A stretch of 23,659 nucleotides of DNA from an uncultured Clostridia bacterium (GCA_937912175.1 CALDOU010000011.1:1-23659), one strand, 5' to 3'. Numbered from the stretch's first letter, positions 15,625 to 23,543 are shown. Numbers and translations: made by a program. The notes: generated by a model not told the origin, from the sequence alone.

Positions 15625-15922
15625 TCTTCTCCTCGAATTCTAAAATCATTTTTTCAATTTTTTCATATATATCGTTATCTATTTGGCGTTTAAAGGTTTT
15701 TTCGAGTTTTCTTGACTTTTTTGTTTTTGCGAAACATTCAAGATTTTTACAAATATATGCACTTCTGCCATCTTTTTTTATAATTCCGTCAAACACTTCT
15801 AAATTTGAAATTTCTGAATTTTTGGGAGAACGTACAACAGCTATAAATTCTTTTTTTGATTTTTTTATTCCGCATCCTATACATTTTCTTAAAGGAAAAT
15901 TTTTTCCATCCAATATACACAC
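15614..15922 (-). CDS. rnpM: YlxR family RNA-binding protein (RnpM)
   Basis: The 102-residue protein has the YlxR core PLRKCIGCGIKKSKKEFIAVVRS followed by the DGRSAYICKNLECF segment, including the paired cysteine region. B. subtilis YlxR (RnpM) binds the RNase P RNA and modulates its activity; this assignment is by family. The C-terminal 30 residues are basic and acidic in alternation and probably extend beyond the fold. The start is uncertain: GTG 15922 is only 2 bases after AAGGA, whereas TTG 15913, three codons inside, would be better spaced; neither affects the domain. It lies between nusA and ylxQ, the standard position. Confidence 0.88.
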   Translation of the reverse strand: MCILDGKNFPLRKCIGCGIKKSKKEFIAVVRSPKNSEISNLEVFDGIIKKDGRSAYICKNLECFAKTKKSRKLEKTFKRQIDNDIYEKIEKMILEFEEKNGK

Positions 15923-15939
15923 TATCCTTAGTTTTTATT

Positions 15940-16992
15940 TTAATCTTCGCCGTAAAAACCGCTTTCCGGTCTTATGTCTATTTTATATCCGGTTAATTTT
16001 GCCGCCAAGCGCACATTTTGGCCCTTGTTTCCTATTGATAAAGATAATTGATTATCGGGAACGGTCGCTTTACATGTATTTGGTGAATTTGGGTCAAATT
16101 CAATTTTTAAAACGTTCGCCGGAGCGAGAGCCGCAGCTATAAATTTTTCCGGATTTTCATTGTATTCTATTAAATCTATTTTTTCGCCACCGATTTCGTC
16201 AATAATGGCATTCAAACGATTACTGTGAGCGCCGATACACGAACCGACTGCATCAATGTTGGGTTCATGGCTTTGAACGGCCACTTTGCTTCTGGAACCC
16301 GCTTCTCTTGAAACTGATTTTATTTCGATTGTTCCGTCTTGAATTTCGGGGATTTCGCTTTCAAAAAGCTTTTTAACAAAGTTGGGGTGAGTGCGTGAAA
16401 TCATAATTTTAGGACCCTTGTCAGTAATTCTGACGTCTGAAACATAAACTTTTATATGGTTTCCTTCTTTAACGGTTTCGTTTCCTATTTGTTCGTTTTT
16501 GGGTAATGTTGATTCAGCTTTGCCTATTCTTAATGTGAAAGACCCGGTTTTTTCATCTATTCTTTCAATTAAAGCGCTGACTATTTGATTTTGTTTACTT
16601 TGAAATTCTTGGGCAATTTGGTTTTTTTCTCCGTCTTTTATTCCTTGTCTTATAATATTTCTTGCTGTTTGAGCGGCTATTCTTCCAAACTCTTTAGTGT
16701 CTAAAACGATTTTCACCTGTTCGCCGATTTTTATTTTTTTATTTATTTTTTTTGCGTCTTTTAAAGAAATTTCTTTTCCCGGTACGGTTACTTCTTCTAC
16801 AACGGTTTTAAGTAAGTCTACTTCGAATATATTTTCTTCTTCATCGAAGTTTACTATTACTTCTTCGTTACCGTCATATGTGTTTTTACATGCGGTAACA
16901 ATGGCTTTATTTATCTTTTCTAACATAAATTCCATTGATATTCCACGTTCTTTTTCCAGTAATCTCAGTGCTTCAAAAATTTCGGTATTCAT
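15940..16992 (-). CDS. nusA: Transcription termination/antitermination protein NusA
   Basis: NusA binds RNA polymerase and nascent RNA, promoting pausing, hairpin-dependent termination and antitermination of rRNA. The 350-residue protein has the N-terminal polymerase-binding domain (about 1-125, including FGRIAAQTARNIIRQ), an S1 domain (about 135-200), KH1 (about 225-285, with the GSCIGAHSNR loop at 250-259) and KH2 (about 290-345, with SIGNKGQN at 319-326). It lacks the acidic repeats found in proteobacterial NusA, as is usual for Firmicutes. AAAGGAG lies about 8 bases before the ATG. The gene is 13 bases after rimP. Confidence 0.96.
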   Translation of the reverse strand: MNTEIFEALRLLEKERGISMEFMLEKINKAIVTACKNTYDGNEEVIVNFDEEENIFEVDLLKTVVEEVTVPGKEISLKDAKKINKKIKIGEQVKIVLDTKEFGRIAAQTARNIIRQGIKDGEKNQIAQEFQSKQNQIVSALIERIDEKTGSFTLRIGKAESTLPKNEQIGNETVKEGNHIKVYVSDVRITDKGPKIMISRTHPNFVKKLFESEIPEIQDGTIEIKSVSREAGSRSKVAVQSHEPNIDAVGSCIGAHSNRLNAIIDEIGGEKIDLIEYNENPEKFIAAALAPANVLKIEFDPNSPNTCKATVPDNQLSLSIGNKGQNVRLAAKLTGYKIDIRPESGFYGED

Positions 16993-17005
16993 TATATATT
17001 CTCCT

Positions 17006-17515
17006 TTATTTTATATTGTTATCTTCCAAGTTTATATGGGATATATTTTTCCTTTCTATAATTATTTTTGATTTGTAATCGGTATTTTCCGAATTATTTA
17101 AAACATGCTCAAGAGTTAATGTGCCTTTGTCAAAACATTTTAAAGTACCCATGATTTCTTTTTGACCGTTTTCATTAACTCTTATAAGCCGTACTTTAAC
17201 TTTAAAATTGAGATATTTTTTAAGGTGTCTGTCTTCGGAAAGTTCTCTTTCTATCCCAGGTGAGCAAACTTCCAAAAAATATGAATCGGGGATAGGGTCT
17301 AAAATATCAAGCGGTTCATCGAGCGCTCGGCTCATATTTTCACAATCATCAAGAGTTATTCCGTCGTCCTTGTCAATAAAAATTCTAAGATATTTATTTG
17401 GCCCCTCTTTTACGAGTTTTATATCCCAGATTTCCAGGCCTAATTTTTCGGCCAAAGGTTTTGCGATAGGATAAATGACGTTTGCCACGCCGTGATTTTT
17501 ATAATTTTCAGACAT
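17006..17515 (-). CDS. rimP: Ribosome maturation factor RimP
   Basis: RimP is needed for late 30S subunit assembly around the central pseudoknot. The 169-residue protein has the N-terminal alpha/beta domain (IWDIKLVKEGPNKYLRIFIDK, then GITLDDCENMSRALDEPLD) and the conserved YFLEVCSPGIERELSEDRH segment, followed by an SH3-like C-terminal domain. GGGAGG at 17522-17527 is 6 bases from the ATG. It is the first gene of the operon reading through to ribF, with its own promoter and structured leader. Confidence 0.95.
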   Translation of the reverse strand: MSENYKNHGVANVIYPIAKPLAEKLGLEIWDIKLVKEGPNKYLRIFIDKDDGITLDDCENMSRALDEPLDILDPIPDSYFLEVCSPGIERELSEDRHLKKYLNFKVKVRLIRVNENGQKEIMGTLKCFDKGTLTLEHVLNNSENTDYKSKIIIERKNISHINLEDNNIK

Positions 17516-17532
17516 TTAATGCCTCCCTTAAT

Positions 17533-17570
17533 ACAGACAAAAGAGCGGGAAGTCCCACTCTTTTTACTGT
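17533..17570 (-). ncRNA. Structured rimP leader hairpin
   Basis: In the minus-strand RNA, 17570-17554 pairs with 17549-17533: a 17-position stem closed by an ACUU tetraloop, with one U-G wobble and one 2-base internal mismatch. The wobble position would be a C-A mismatch in plus-strand RNA, so the structure favours the rimP direction. The stem ends 5 bases before the GGGAGG ribosome binding site. I recall a similar GAGTGGG...CCCACTC hairpin before rimP in B. subtilis and other Firmicutes. The internal UUUU could make it attenuator-like. Confidence 0.7.
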
Positions 17571-17592
17571 GTCCGAATAACTACTTTTAAGA

Positions 17593-17622
17593 AGTATAAC
17601 ATATATCAAATAAATAAGTCAA
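17593..17622 (-). promoter_or_regulatory. Extended -10 sigma-A promoter for the rimP operon
   Basis: On the minus strand, TTGACT (17622-17617) is followed after 18 bases by TATACT (17598-17593), with TGT directly upstream of the -10 (extended -10). Transcription would start near 17586, giving a leader of about 70 bases that contains the hairpin. It lies 32 bases past the stop of the last phage-like ORF. Confidence 0.82.
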
Positions 17623-17654
17623 TACATTTTTGAAATTGTTTAAAAAATAAATTT

Positions 17655-18080
17655 CTAACAATGATTTTTTTGTATTAGATTTTTATAATGTTTGTTTTTT
17701 ACGGATTCCAATATCTTATAAGTTATTTTGTCTTTTTGTATGATTTTATTTAATAATTTTTCATATTCTCGGTACAAAAAATAAAGTTCCTTCGGTGTTA
17801 AGTTTTTTAAGACCTCCAGTCCGTTTTCAAATACTTTTTGATTTTGAAAATTATAAAGACACATGGATACCAAACACGCTTGTTCGCATATATTTTCGGA
17901 AATAGTTTTTTCTAATCCTTCCGATGTGATTTTTTCGGTTAATTCCTTTATCATTTTTGAACACTGTATGAATTCATAAGCGGAGAGTATTTTTATTCCG
18001 AAATATTTTCCCGCGATGATTATCGGTTCTTTAAGGTGCGCTCTTCCTACATATTCTTTGTTATGTTTTGGTTTATACAT
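17655..18080 (-). CDS. Uncharacterised phage-cluster protein, tail-assembly-chaperone-like
   Basis: I do not recognise this 141-residue protein with certainty. It starts with a short beta-like stretch (AHLKEPIIIAGKYFGIKILSAYEF) followed by predicted helices, with a segment reading LTPKELYFLYREYEKLLNKI, and has a lysine-rich tail. This layout and size resemble phage tail-assembly chaperones, which usually lie between the tail tube and tape measure genes; that is inference. AAGGAAG lies about 10 bases before the ATG. A strong terminator-like hairpin at 18124-18157 separates it from the head genes, so it may need read-through or its own promoter, which I cannot see. No terminator lies between it and the rimP promoter. 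It could alternatively be a host gene. Confidence 0.55.
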   Translation of the reverse strand: MYKPKHNKEYVGRAHLKEPIIIAGKYFGIKILSAYEFIQCSKMIKELTEKITSEGLEKTISENICEQACLVSMCLYNFQNQKVFENGLEVLKNLTPKELYFLYREYEKLLNKIIQKDKITYKILESVKNKHYKNLIQKNHC

Positions 18081-18123
18081 TTTAAAAAATCTTCCTTTAT
18101 ATAAATTGATTTTAGAAAAACAG

Positions 18124-18157
18124 TATCAAGGTGTTTGTCGCTTAAAACACCTTGATA
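18124..18157. terminator. Strong hairpin terminator downstream of the head genes
   Basis: A perfect 13-base-pair stem TATCAAGGTGTTT / AAACACCTTGATA (arms 18124-18136 and 18145-18157, 8-base loop). On the minus strand it is followed by CTG and five T; the plus side also has TGG and five T. It would end the capsid-gene transcript just after the head closure ORF. Confidence 0.8.
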
Positions 18158-18169
18158 TGGTTTTTATAT

Positions 18170-18499
18170 TTAGTTTGGAGCTTTTTCCAACACTGCTCGT
18201 TCGTACATTTGAGTATTTGAAAGATAGACACTTTCGGCTTTTTTTATAATATAGCTTTGCTGGCCTGAAGTTATTATAGTAGTATCGGGGTAGGTGCTTA
18301 TGGGGCACTCCGGGGGTCCGATATAAAGGAATTGTTCCGTTCCTTCGGTTTCCATATAATCTTTGTAAAGTTCGCTTTGGTAATCACATCTGAGCGGTTG
18401 AATAAAAGCTTTTGTATAAATGGGTTCGTCGTTTTGGCTTTTCATTATTATGGTTTCTTGACCAAATTGTTTTATTATGTAATTTATTTTTGTTTTCAT
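18170..18499 (-). CDS. Probable phage head closure (stopper) protein
   Basis: The 109-residue protein follows the adaptor gene by 33 bases and is the second gene after the capsid gene in its direction, the usual place of the head closure protein that plugs the portal-adaptor channel and accepts the tail. The sequence is beta-rich with short charged loops (IIKQFGQETIIMKS, AFIQPLRCDY, EQFLYIGPPECPIS), compatible with the small beta-barrel of stopper proteins, but no signature motif is recognisable, so the call rests mainly on position. AAGGA lies about 12 bases before the ATG. A terminator follows 12 bases after its stop. Confidence 0.6.
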   Translation of the reverse strand: MKTKINYIIKQFGQETIIMKSQNDEPIYTKAFIQPLRCDYQSELYKDYMETEGTEQFLYIGPPECPISTYPDTTIITSGQQSYIIKKAESVYLSNTQMYERAVLEKAPN

Positions 18500-18532
18500 A
18501 ATTTTAAATTATCCTTAAAAATTATTTGCCGC

Positions 18533-18898
18533 TTAGATTATGGTTTGAAAGACGAAATTTTCATCTTTTAATAAGTCGCTTATGGAATTTTTTGCATCTT
18601 TCCAGACGTTAAGTGCTATTTTAGAACTGTTTTTAGGGTCTGCTTTTATTTTTATTTCACCGGCGGTAAAAGATTCCATTCCTCCGCAAGAAGCCATATA
18701 TAGTGTGTGCCTGTAAAAAGCAAGAGCTGCCGCTGCGGCGCATAATCGTCTGGAATGTTCGCTTTCAACAACATCGTCTCTTAAATGTCTTTTTATATCT
18801 TCTCCGGCATCTTCACAAAGCGAGTTCCAAGGAAACGGTTCGTTATCGGAAACGTTTGCCAGTATTGCAAATCTTTTGATTATTTCTTGTAGTTCCAA
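18533..18898 (-). CDS. Probable phage head-tail connector (adaptor) protein
   Basis: The 122-residue protein is mostly helical with the plan typical of gp6/gp15-type adaptors: an N-terminal helix with a short FPWNSLCEDAGEDIKRHL segment, a long alanine-rich helix (RRLCAAAAALAFYRHTLYMA), a short strand-rich piece (FTAGEIKIKAD) and a C-terminal helix. Adaptors form a ring under the portal. The start is TTG 18898, supported by GGAG 9 bases upstream; no ATG lies near. It follows the capsid gene after a stable hairpin. The family call is by pattern and position. Confidence 0.68.
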   Translation of the reverse strand: MELQEIIKRFAILANVSDNEPFPWNSLCEDAGEDIKRHLRDDVVESEHSRRLCAAAAALAFYRHTLYMASCGGMESFTAGEIKIKADPKNSSKIALNVWKDAKNSISDLLKDENFVFQTII

Positions 18899-18926
18899 AG
18901 TTATTCACTCCTTTTTTAAAACTATA

Positions 18927-18955
18927 CTCCCCACCCGTTTTGAAAAAGTGGGGAG
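18927..18955 (-). terminator. Hairpin between the capsid and adaptor genes (possible attenuator)
   Basis: A perfect 8-base-pair GC-rich stem CTCCCCAC / GTGGGGAG (arms 18927-18934 and 18948-18955, 13-base loop). On the minus strand it is followed by TATAGTTTT, a weak U run, then the adaptor ribosome binding site. A leaky terminator or 3' stabiliser here would keep capsid protein far above adaptor protein. Confidence 0.6.
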
Positions 18956-18987
18956 AAGAGCGATTGACTGAAAATATAATATTTTTA

Positions 18988-19998
18988 TTAGGTGGAAGAT
19001 GTGTAATCCAATACTTTTACTGCATCTTTAAATAATCTGGAAAATCCTGCGGTAATGGAAATGGCGGCTTTTTCAAGCTGTTTTTCTATTACTTTGTCAT
19101 ATTCCACCATTACATTTCCCGATTGAATCATTTGAAGAGCAAAGTTTTTGTCCAAACCTATAATTTTGCTGTCTGTAACGCTTGAATTTAAAATCAGTTG
19201 TGCTCCCAAAGGAGTGGCAATTTTACCTGTACCATGGAAGCTTAAACCCGCTTCTGCATCTTGCATTGCAGTAAGTCCCAAAATATCTTTTATTGTGGTT
19301 CCGGAAGCAATCATTACATTGGGTTGATATGGTGCAAGACCTGACCACAAGCTTAAAAGGTCACCATATGTAAGAGTTCCTGCTGTTGCAGAAGAAATTT
19401 CCGTTGCTGCGGAAAGACCTGACGAAAGTAATGCTGTTATTGCATCAGTGATTTGTTCGTTGGCAATATCCATTCCGATTTGTTTGAATATTACCGCTAT
19501 TACGTCTAAATTTTGGAATCTCATAGCCTCATAAGAGGAGTTGAAATATCTTCCGTATTTTTTAAGAGAAACCAAGCTGCTGTTTGTGCGTACACTTACA
19601 GCTCTTAAAGAATTTCCTTCCGTTCCGTCATCGTTGGATGCAACTGCTGTCGTTGAAGTGATTGCTCTGTAATCTATGCCGTCTATTATTGTGTTTGCTG
19701 CGGTAATTGAAGGAATTATATTGCAAGCCATAAGACCTTGTTTGATAGCCCTGGATAAAAATTCCGGAAATAATACCGCGGAATCGGTTGTGCTGAAGAA
19801 TTTTTCAACTTTATCACATTCAGGTCCGCTTACTTTAATGTCAAACCTTTTTAATTGACGTTGATAAGCATCTAAGTTTTCTAAATCTGTGCCTTTATAA
19901 TTTTCGGAAGGGTCTAATTCTTCCAAAACTCTTGTAAAATCTTTTCCGCTTACGGAATACATACCTTTTTCTAATTTTATTGAATCGCAAAATGCCAT
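18988..19998 (-). CDS. Phage major capsid protein
   Basis: The 336-residue protein follows the protease/scaffold gene, the standard place of the HK97-fold major capsid protein that forms the head shell. It opens with a charged helical N-terminal arm (DFTRVLEELDPSENYKG, then LDAYQRQLKRFDIKVSG) and continues with AVLFPEFLSRAIKQGL, a phrase common at the start of the capsid core in phage and encapsulin-like shells. The middle has Ala/Ser/Thr-rich strands (ITSTTAVASNDDGTEG), a helix with MRFQNLDVIAVIFKQIG and a C-terminal MVEYDKVIEKQLEKAAISITAG typical of the A-domain end. GGAGGAG lies about 9 bases before the ATG. No frameshift is seen. Encapsulin is unlikely given the neighbouring portal and terminase. 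Confidence 0.85.
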   Translation of the reverse strand: MAFCDSIKLEKGMYSVSGKDFTRVLEELDPSENYKGTDLENLDAYQRQLKRFDIKVSGPECDKVEKFFSTTDSAVLFPEFLSRAIKQGLMACNIIPSITAANTIIDGIDYRAITSTTAVASNDDGTEGNSLRAVSVRTNSSLVSLKKYGRYFNSSYEAMRFQNLDVIAVIFKQIGMDIANEQITDAITALLSSGLSAATEISSATAGTLTYGDLLSLWSGLAPYQPNVMIASGTTIKDILGLTAMQDAEAGLSFHGTGKIATPLGAQLILNSSVTDSKIIGLDKNFALQMIQSGNVMVEYDKVIEKQLEKAAISITAGFSRLFKDAVKVLDYTSST

Positions 19999-20026
19999 TA
20001 TACATACTCCTCCGTTAATTTTATTT

Positions 20027-21043
20027 TTATATTTTGAATTGAGTGTTTGTTGTTTTTGAAAAATCTGTTTTTTCTTGAGAAAATTGGGGTTTTGTCGGAA
20101 TTATTTCAGATAGCTTTGATTTAAAAGAATCTCTGAAAGATTTGAGTTCTTCAACGTTAAGTTTTTCCGTTACGCTTTTCATAAGAGTCAAACTTATTTC
20201 AGGTTGGACTATTGCCGAAAGCTTAATAACTTCTTTTTTTAATTCCTCTTTGTAAAATGAACCGACCTCTGCTTTTTCTTTTAAGTTTTTAATCAGGTCA
20301 AAAAGTTTTGAAGCCTCTTGCTCCGTAAATGTAACGCTTTGTCCGGATTTTAGATTTTTAATAATTTCTTCCAAATATATTTCACCTCCGTTCTGAGCAA
20401 GGGTAAGAGCTTTTATAACCCCAGCTTCTTTTTGAGCGGGAATTGCCACAAAGGACCATTCATAAGCATCGGTAGGGTTGTCCAAAATTGTGTGGCAGAT
20501 TTGATAGGTGTTGTTCTTTTTATATTTTCTACCTTTTATATGGTTACAAATTTCCTTATTTAAGTTTTTGCCGCAAATAGAGCAAATTTTGTCTTCAACA
20601 GTGCATCCCACGCTTACTTCTTTTTTTATACCCGAATCAATTTCCAATATTATGTTTTCGTTTTTTGCGGATATTGGCATATATGCTTTTGCGACAAGCC
20701 TTTTATAAGGTTCATTTAGGCGATTTGTTTTTTCTTTTACGATCTCGGTGTGACATTCATAAATTCTGGCGGTTTGATTTCCGCTGGTGGGATTGTGGTC
20801 CAAAATTCCCGTTTTACCGACATATAATTTTGCAAGTTTTTCAAGCGCTTCATTTGTGAAACGTTCGTTGTCTCGGTCTATGTCATTATCACAGAGTATT
20901 ACGGTAAAGGTATAAACCTCATCTGCGGTGAGGTTTCGCCTGGTTAGCTTGTTGATAAGTTTTAATTCATTTTCTGTGATTTTTGATTCGGATTTGGTTT
21001 TTATTATGTATCCGCCTTTATGTTCGTTTTTATTGTTTTTCAT
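20027..21043 (-). CDS. Phage prohead protease fused to scaffold-like domain
   Basis: The 338-residue protein has an N-terminal prohead-protease-like domain (XkdF-like type): VILCDNDIDRDNERFT at the start, a candidate catalytic histidine His83 in ILDHNPTSG and a candidate serine Ser144 in KKEVSVGCTVE, followed by the conserved AYEWSFVAIPAQKEAGV. Between them and just after the serine is a CxxC...CxH cluster (Cys154, Cys157, Cys166, His168) that could bind a metal. From about residue 225 the protein is charged and helical, as in scaffold domains removed during head maturation. AAAGGAG lies upstream of the ATG. It sits between portal and capsid genes, the expected position. The catalytic residues are inferred from spacing and context. 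Confidence 0.8.
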   Translation of the reverse strand: MKNNKNEHKGGYIIKTKSESKITENELKLINKLTRRNLTADEVYTFTVILCDNDIDRDNERFTNEALEKLAKLYVGKTGILDHNPTSGNQTARIYECHTEIVKEKTNRLNEPYKRLVAKAYMPISAKNENIILEIDSGIKKEVSVGCTVEDKICSICGKNLNKEICNHIKGRKYKKNNTYQICHTILDNPTDAYEWSFVAIPAQKEAGVIKALTLAQNGGEIYLEEIIKNLKSGQSVTFTEQEASKLFDLIKNLKEKAEVGSFYKEELKKEVIKLSAIVQPEISLTLMKSVTEKLNVEELKSFRDSFKSKLSEIIPTKPQFSQEKTDFSKTTNTQFKI

Positions 21044-21076
21044 TTTTGCTCTCCTTTTAATAACTTGTTATGGAAT

Positions 21077-22255
21077 TTAATATTGGTCATCGAATGATTG
21101 GCCGTATTCTTTTTCCAGTTTTTTCTCGATTTCTTGAGCTTTTGCGTTGATTAGTCTTGCATTGGCAATATGAACATGGTCTTTAAGGTCGATTTTATCC
21201 CAAGTAATTGTATAATCCGACGTAATTCCGTGAAGCTTTAGCCACATATCACAGATTTGGCTGATGACGGGATTTAATAATCTTCTATATGCTTCAAGTT
21301 CGCTACTCAAAATTTCCGCTTGCTGAGTAGACATTGTTTCTGTTGTAGACCAGTTGATTCCAAGTAAAAATGGGGGAATGGAGAGTTTGCTGATAATTTG
21401 TTCAAGGAGTTGGCGCACAGGTACATGGCTGTCTAAAATTTGATTATCCGCTCCTATAACTTTAATTCCCACATCACCCACTGCAATAAAATCACTTGGG
21501 TGAGGACCGCTATGCATGGCTTTACTCCATTCCGTGGCTATTTGAGTGGCTCTTTCACGAGAATAAGCTCGTTCGCCCGCGTCGTTTGAGGGCTTGTAAG
21601 TTACTGCAAATCTTACATTTCCGACCCTTTCCCAATTAATACCGATACTGTGAAAAATTTTTAAAAGTATGTTGCTTATAAATGGTAATCCTTTCATTAT
21701 TGAATTGCCGTAAATTTTTCCCGGATCCGGATTTAAGGAGGAAACTAAAATTAATTCGGGGTATGGTATGGGCTCGGAAGAACCATCGGGCTTTCTTTTG
21801 CAAACTTGCAATTTTAAAGGATTGTTTTCGTTTTTAAGTTCCACTTCCGTAAGAGAGGCGTTGTAAAGCGCCGCTATGGTATTGTTGTTGTAATCGACTA
21901 CCATTTCTCCGACAGCCGTGCCGTAAGTTAAAAGTTGATCCAGATGATTCATTATAAAATTGTTTACTCCGCGACCACATGAATTTACTTGGACAGTTGA
22001 AATGAATTTGTTAAGGCTGTATTCAACATTTTTGTTACGTGATTTGATTTTGAATTCACCGGTAAGACGTAAAATTTTGGATATTGCTGCATCAATTATA
22101 GGTACAGCTTCTTTTAATGTTTTATAAAGTTTTATTTCCGGACTGGAAACCGAATTTTGCTTTTCGAGTATTCCAAACGGATGCGTGTTTTTGATGATTG
22201 ATGGCGCTGTTTGTACAGCTATGGGTTGTTGTTTTTTCTTTTTAAAAAATTCCAC
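21077..22255 (-). CDS. Phage portal protein
   Basis: The portal forms the dodecameric ring at one head vertex through which DNA enters. The 393-residue protein directly follows terL by 16 bases. It shows portal-like features: an N-terminal helix with KEAVPIIDAAISKILRLTG, the strand-rich wing (TYGTAVGEMVVDYNNN), LKLQVCKRKPDGS, and the late segment SKLSIPPFLLGINW followed by the long helix with SSELEAYRRLLNPVISQICDMWL that corresponds to the stem/crown region. The start is GTG 22255, with GGAG 7 bases upstream. The C-terminus is acidic (QSFDDQY). The family assignment rests on these patterns and the order terL-portal-protease-capsid. Confidence 0.85.
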   Translation of the reverse strand: MEFFKKKKQQPIAVQTAPSIIKNTHPFGILEKQNSVSSPEIKLYKTLKEAVPIIDAAISKILRLTGEFKIKSRNKNVEYSLNKFISTVQVNSCGRGVNNFIMNHLDQLLTYGTAVGEMVVDYNNNTIAALYNASLTEVELKNENNPLKLQVCKRKPDGSSEPIPYPELILVSSLNPDPGKIYGNSIMKGLPFISNILLKIFHSIGINWERVGNVRFAVTYKPSNDAGERAYSRERATQIATEWSKAMHSGPHPSDFIAVGDVGIKVIGADNQILDSHVPVRQLLEQIISKLSIPPFLLGINWSTTETMSTQQAEILSSELEAYRRLLNPVISQICDMWLKLHGITSDYTITWDKIDLKDHVHIANARLINAKAQEIEKKLEKEYGQSFDDQY

Positions 22256-22271
22256 TTTATTGCTCCTTTAA

Positions 22272-23522
22272 TTATCTTCTTGCAGCAAGAGCGAAAAACG
22301 GATCTTCGTCAGCTGCCATTATTGTTGTAACAAAGTACCGTATGTCATCCATTGCGTGATCGTTTTCTTTGACAGGGGTGTCACGGCTTCCGTTATCTTG
22401 CCAACGGTAAAGAGAAAATTCTCGAACGGAGTTGGTGCAATTTTTGCAAATTTTAATATCTCCTTTTTTTAAAGCCGTGGAAACTTCTCTTATTCCGTCT
22501 ACGACATTGTTTTTTGCCGGTATTACATTTATTTTTCCGTGCCTTTTGATTAATGTAATAAAACTTGCGGCGGAAGGATCCACCGTCATGCAACTTATGT
22601 TTTTTTCATTTATCATGTCGCATATATATTGATAGTGTTCTTCGTCTGTTCGTGTCTCACCTTCTTTTCTGGAGTCATAGTAATATTCGTCTATTCGGTA
22701 CCATATTCCGTTTGATTCCCCCCATAATCCGCATGACGTTGGGTTTACTATTCCGTAATCGCATGATAGAGCATAGCGTGAAAACTTTGTGTTCGGAATA
22801 TCATGAAACGAATAGTCAAAAGTCATATATGGGTATATCAACCCTTCAACCGCTACCCATTTACCCTCGATAAAACGTTGATAAAATGTTCCGCTGTATA
22901 ATCTTTTGTAACGTTCTTTTAAAGCGGTGGATAACGAGGGATTGTCATCCATGGTAAAGTGAAGATAAAATGCATTTCTTAATGTGGTTTTTAAAATCCA
23001 TTCTTTGTAAAACCAATGTCCGGGGTACTCGGGGTTGCAATTAAACCAAAATTTTGAACCGTAAACTGAACATCTTGCCAATGCTTGGTCTACAAAAGAA
23101 CGGGGCATTAACGCCACCTCGTCAAAAAGTACCCCCGAAAGAGTCATTCCTTGAATAAGCGCGGCGGAGGATTCGTCCTTCCCTCCGAATAAATAAAAAA
23201 GATTTGTTCTTCCGTTGTAAGAAATTTCCAATAAATTTTCTGAGATTTTTTGTTTGCAACTAAATCCCATGCTGTTTAAAAGCGGTAAAATAGGTGTTAC
23301 TACATTTCTTTTAAGGGAGCGAATTGTTTTTCCGCAAAGTGCAAACGCTGAATTATTAAACTTGTAAAAAGACCACAGTATAAATGAAATTGACATGCAA
23401 ACTGTTTTTCCGCTTCTTATGGAACCGTCGCATATTATGGCGTCAAAATTTTCATATTTTGAATCTTTAACCCACCATGTAAGGGCAAGTGTTTGTTTTG
23501 CTGAAAATGTTTCAAATTTCAT
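22272..23522 (-). CDS. terL: Phage terminase large subunit (PBSX-like family)
   Basis: TerL is the ATP-driven DNA packaging motor and headful/site nuclease. The 416-residue protein has an N-terminal ATPase domain with Walker A GSIRSGKT at 33-40, Walker B plus catalytic glutamate VLFDEV at 131-136 and the coupling-type NCNP at 161-164. The RNase H-like nuclease domain has Asp255 (SCDYGIVNP), Asp315 (TVDPSA) and a late acidic cluster NDHAMDDIRY (387-396). All expected catalytic residues are present, and the length suits the PBSX-type family. No clear ribosome binding site precedes the ATG, so translation may be coupled to the gene just upstream (22 bases away). Confidence 0.92.
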   Translation of the reverse strand: MKFETFSAKQTLALTWWVKDSKYENFDAIICDGSIRSGKTVCMSISFILWSFYKFNNSAFALCGKTIRSLKRNVVTPILPLLNSMGFSCKQKISENLLEISYNGRTNLFYLFGGKDESSAALIQGMTLSGVLFDEVALMPRSFVDQALARCSVYGSKFWFNCNPEYPGHWFYKEWILKTTLRNAFYLHFTMDDNPSLSTALKERYKRLYSGTFYQRFIEGKWVAVEGLIYPYMTFDYSFHDIPNTKFSRYALSCDYGIVNPTSCGLWGESNGIWYRIDEYYYDSRKEGETRTDEEHYQYICDMINEKNISCMTVDPSAASFITLIKRHGKINVIPAKNNVVDGIREVSTALKKGDIKICKNCTNSVREFSLYRWQDNGSRDTPVKENDHAMDDIRYFVTTIMAADEDPFFALAARR

Positions 23523-23543
23523 GATTGGTATTTATATATCTTT

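Noticed and set aside
15822..16142. 106-residue plus-strand ORF across the ylxR-nusA junction
   Set aside because: It spans two well-supported minus-strand genes and has no domain or start signal.
17623..17654. Phage attachment site at the junction with the rimP promoter
   Set aside because: No tRNA, integrase or visible direct repeat is present here, and the other end of the element is outside the window.
18988..19998. Capsid protein read as an encapsulin nanocompartment
   Set aside because: The neighbours are a portal, protease/scaffold and a complete terminase, which encapsulin loci lack.
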